Below, one piece after another: positions 33,297 through 33,310 of a DNA stretch of 33,310 bases. The translations under genes and the position numbers were made by a program. The notes beneath the pieces are model-generated. The model did no database searches. It was given only the letters and a program-made list of their open reading frames with translations, and was not told where the DNA came from. The stretch comes from Azolla pinnata (taxonomy: Eukaryota > Streptophyta > Polypodiopsida > Salviniales > Salviniaceae): the NCBI GenBank assembly GCA_037176905.1, contig JBBBWG010002426.1:1-33310 (forward strand). The letters are read 5' to 3'. Numbering within the stretch: position 1 is the first letter of the stretch; each line of letters begins with the position of its first letter.

Positions 33297-33310
33297 ACCG
33301 CCTCCGCCGC
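33042..33310 (-). CDS. Gly/Cys-rich open reading frame, partial, C-terminal end only
   Basis: On the minus strand a frame enters from the window's right edge and stays open for about 89 codons. It begins with about 18 glycines (GGN codons), continues GECGWVVGGCCGGCGF, and then has a CCGGL-type repeat (CCGGVCCGGLCCGGLCC). It ends in a Ser/Gly tail, GLSGL, then NPKP and a TAA. The last four residues and the stop are encoded by the telomere repeat (CCCTAAA). Most differences among repeats are third-position changes in this frame (GGC/GGA/GGT, CTG/CTA), which favours it over the Ala-rich frame on the same strand. Glycine/cysteine-rich proteins of this look occur in plants, but no family is recognised. 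It could also be a non-coding GC-rich trinucleotide tract. Confidence 0.35.

Overview
This is a stretch of plant nuclear DNA, and the best guess is a fern (homosporous, Ceratopteris/Adiantum-like). The reasons are: plant-type telomere repeats (TTTAGGG), genes split by GT-AG introns, two long PLS-class pentatricopeptide (PPR) organelle RNA-editing genes, and an LRR/IQ gene of a family tied to cilia, expected only in plants with swimming sperm. The species is inference, not read from the sequence.

Layout. 1-72 is an (AG)n microsatellite. 262-6421 (+) is a gene that I assembled from ten phase-compatible exons; it gives 925 codons. Its C-terminal half resembles PACS-family sorting proteins (a GGDGT turn and a following PLG motif). 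Its middle resembles the GBD/FH3 armadillo region of formins, less surely. 6958-14873 (-) is an eight-exon gene, convergent with the first. It encodes a 1077-residue protein with leucine-rich repeats, three IQ calmodulin-binding motifs and a very basic C-terminus, and it includes a 22-nt microexon. All exon junctions in both genes keep the reading frame. 14.9-18.1 kb is mostly upstream and intergenic DNA, with probable 5' leader exons of the LRR/IQ gene and a 99-bp tandem duplication. 18169-20166 (-) is an intronless E-class PPR gene. 22608-26082 (-) is a two-exon PPR-E-DYW gene of 1108 codons with an N-terminal targeting region and a full cytidine-deaminase motif.

From 26 kb rightward the character changes: five clusters of telomere-type repeats, then AT-rich DNA, then a satellite array of about 23 units of about 202 bp (28490-33005). 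The array is bounded on both sides by TTTAGGG repeats in the same orientation. It has higher-order structure and three dyad symmetries per unit. Beyond the right-hand telomere tract, a Gly/Cys-rich reading frame on the minus strand runs in from the window edge and takes its stop codon from the telomere repeat.

The genes are independent nuclear genes and not an operon. The two PPR genes share a process (organellar RNA maturation). The PACS-like and LRR/IQ genes point to membrane traffic or cytoskeleton, and to cilia. The most unusual parts are the telomere-bounded satellite with the Gly/Cys-rich frame, and the GBD/FH3-like plus PACS-like domain pairing.
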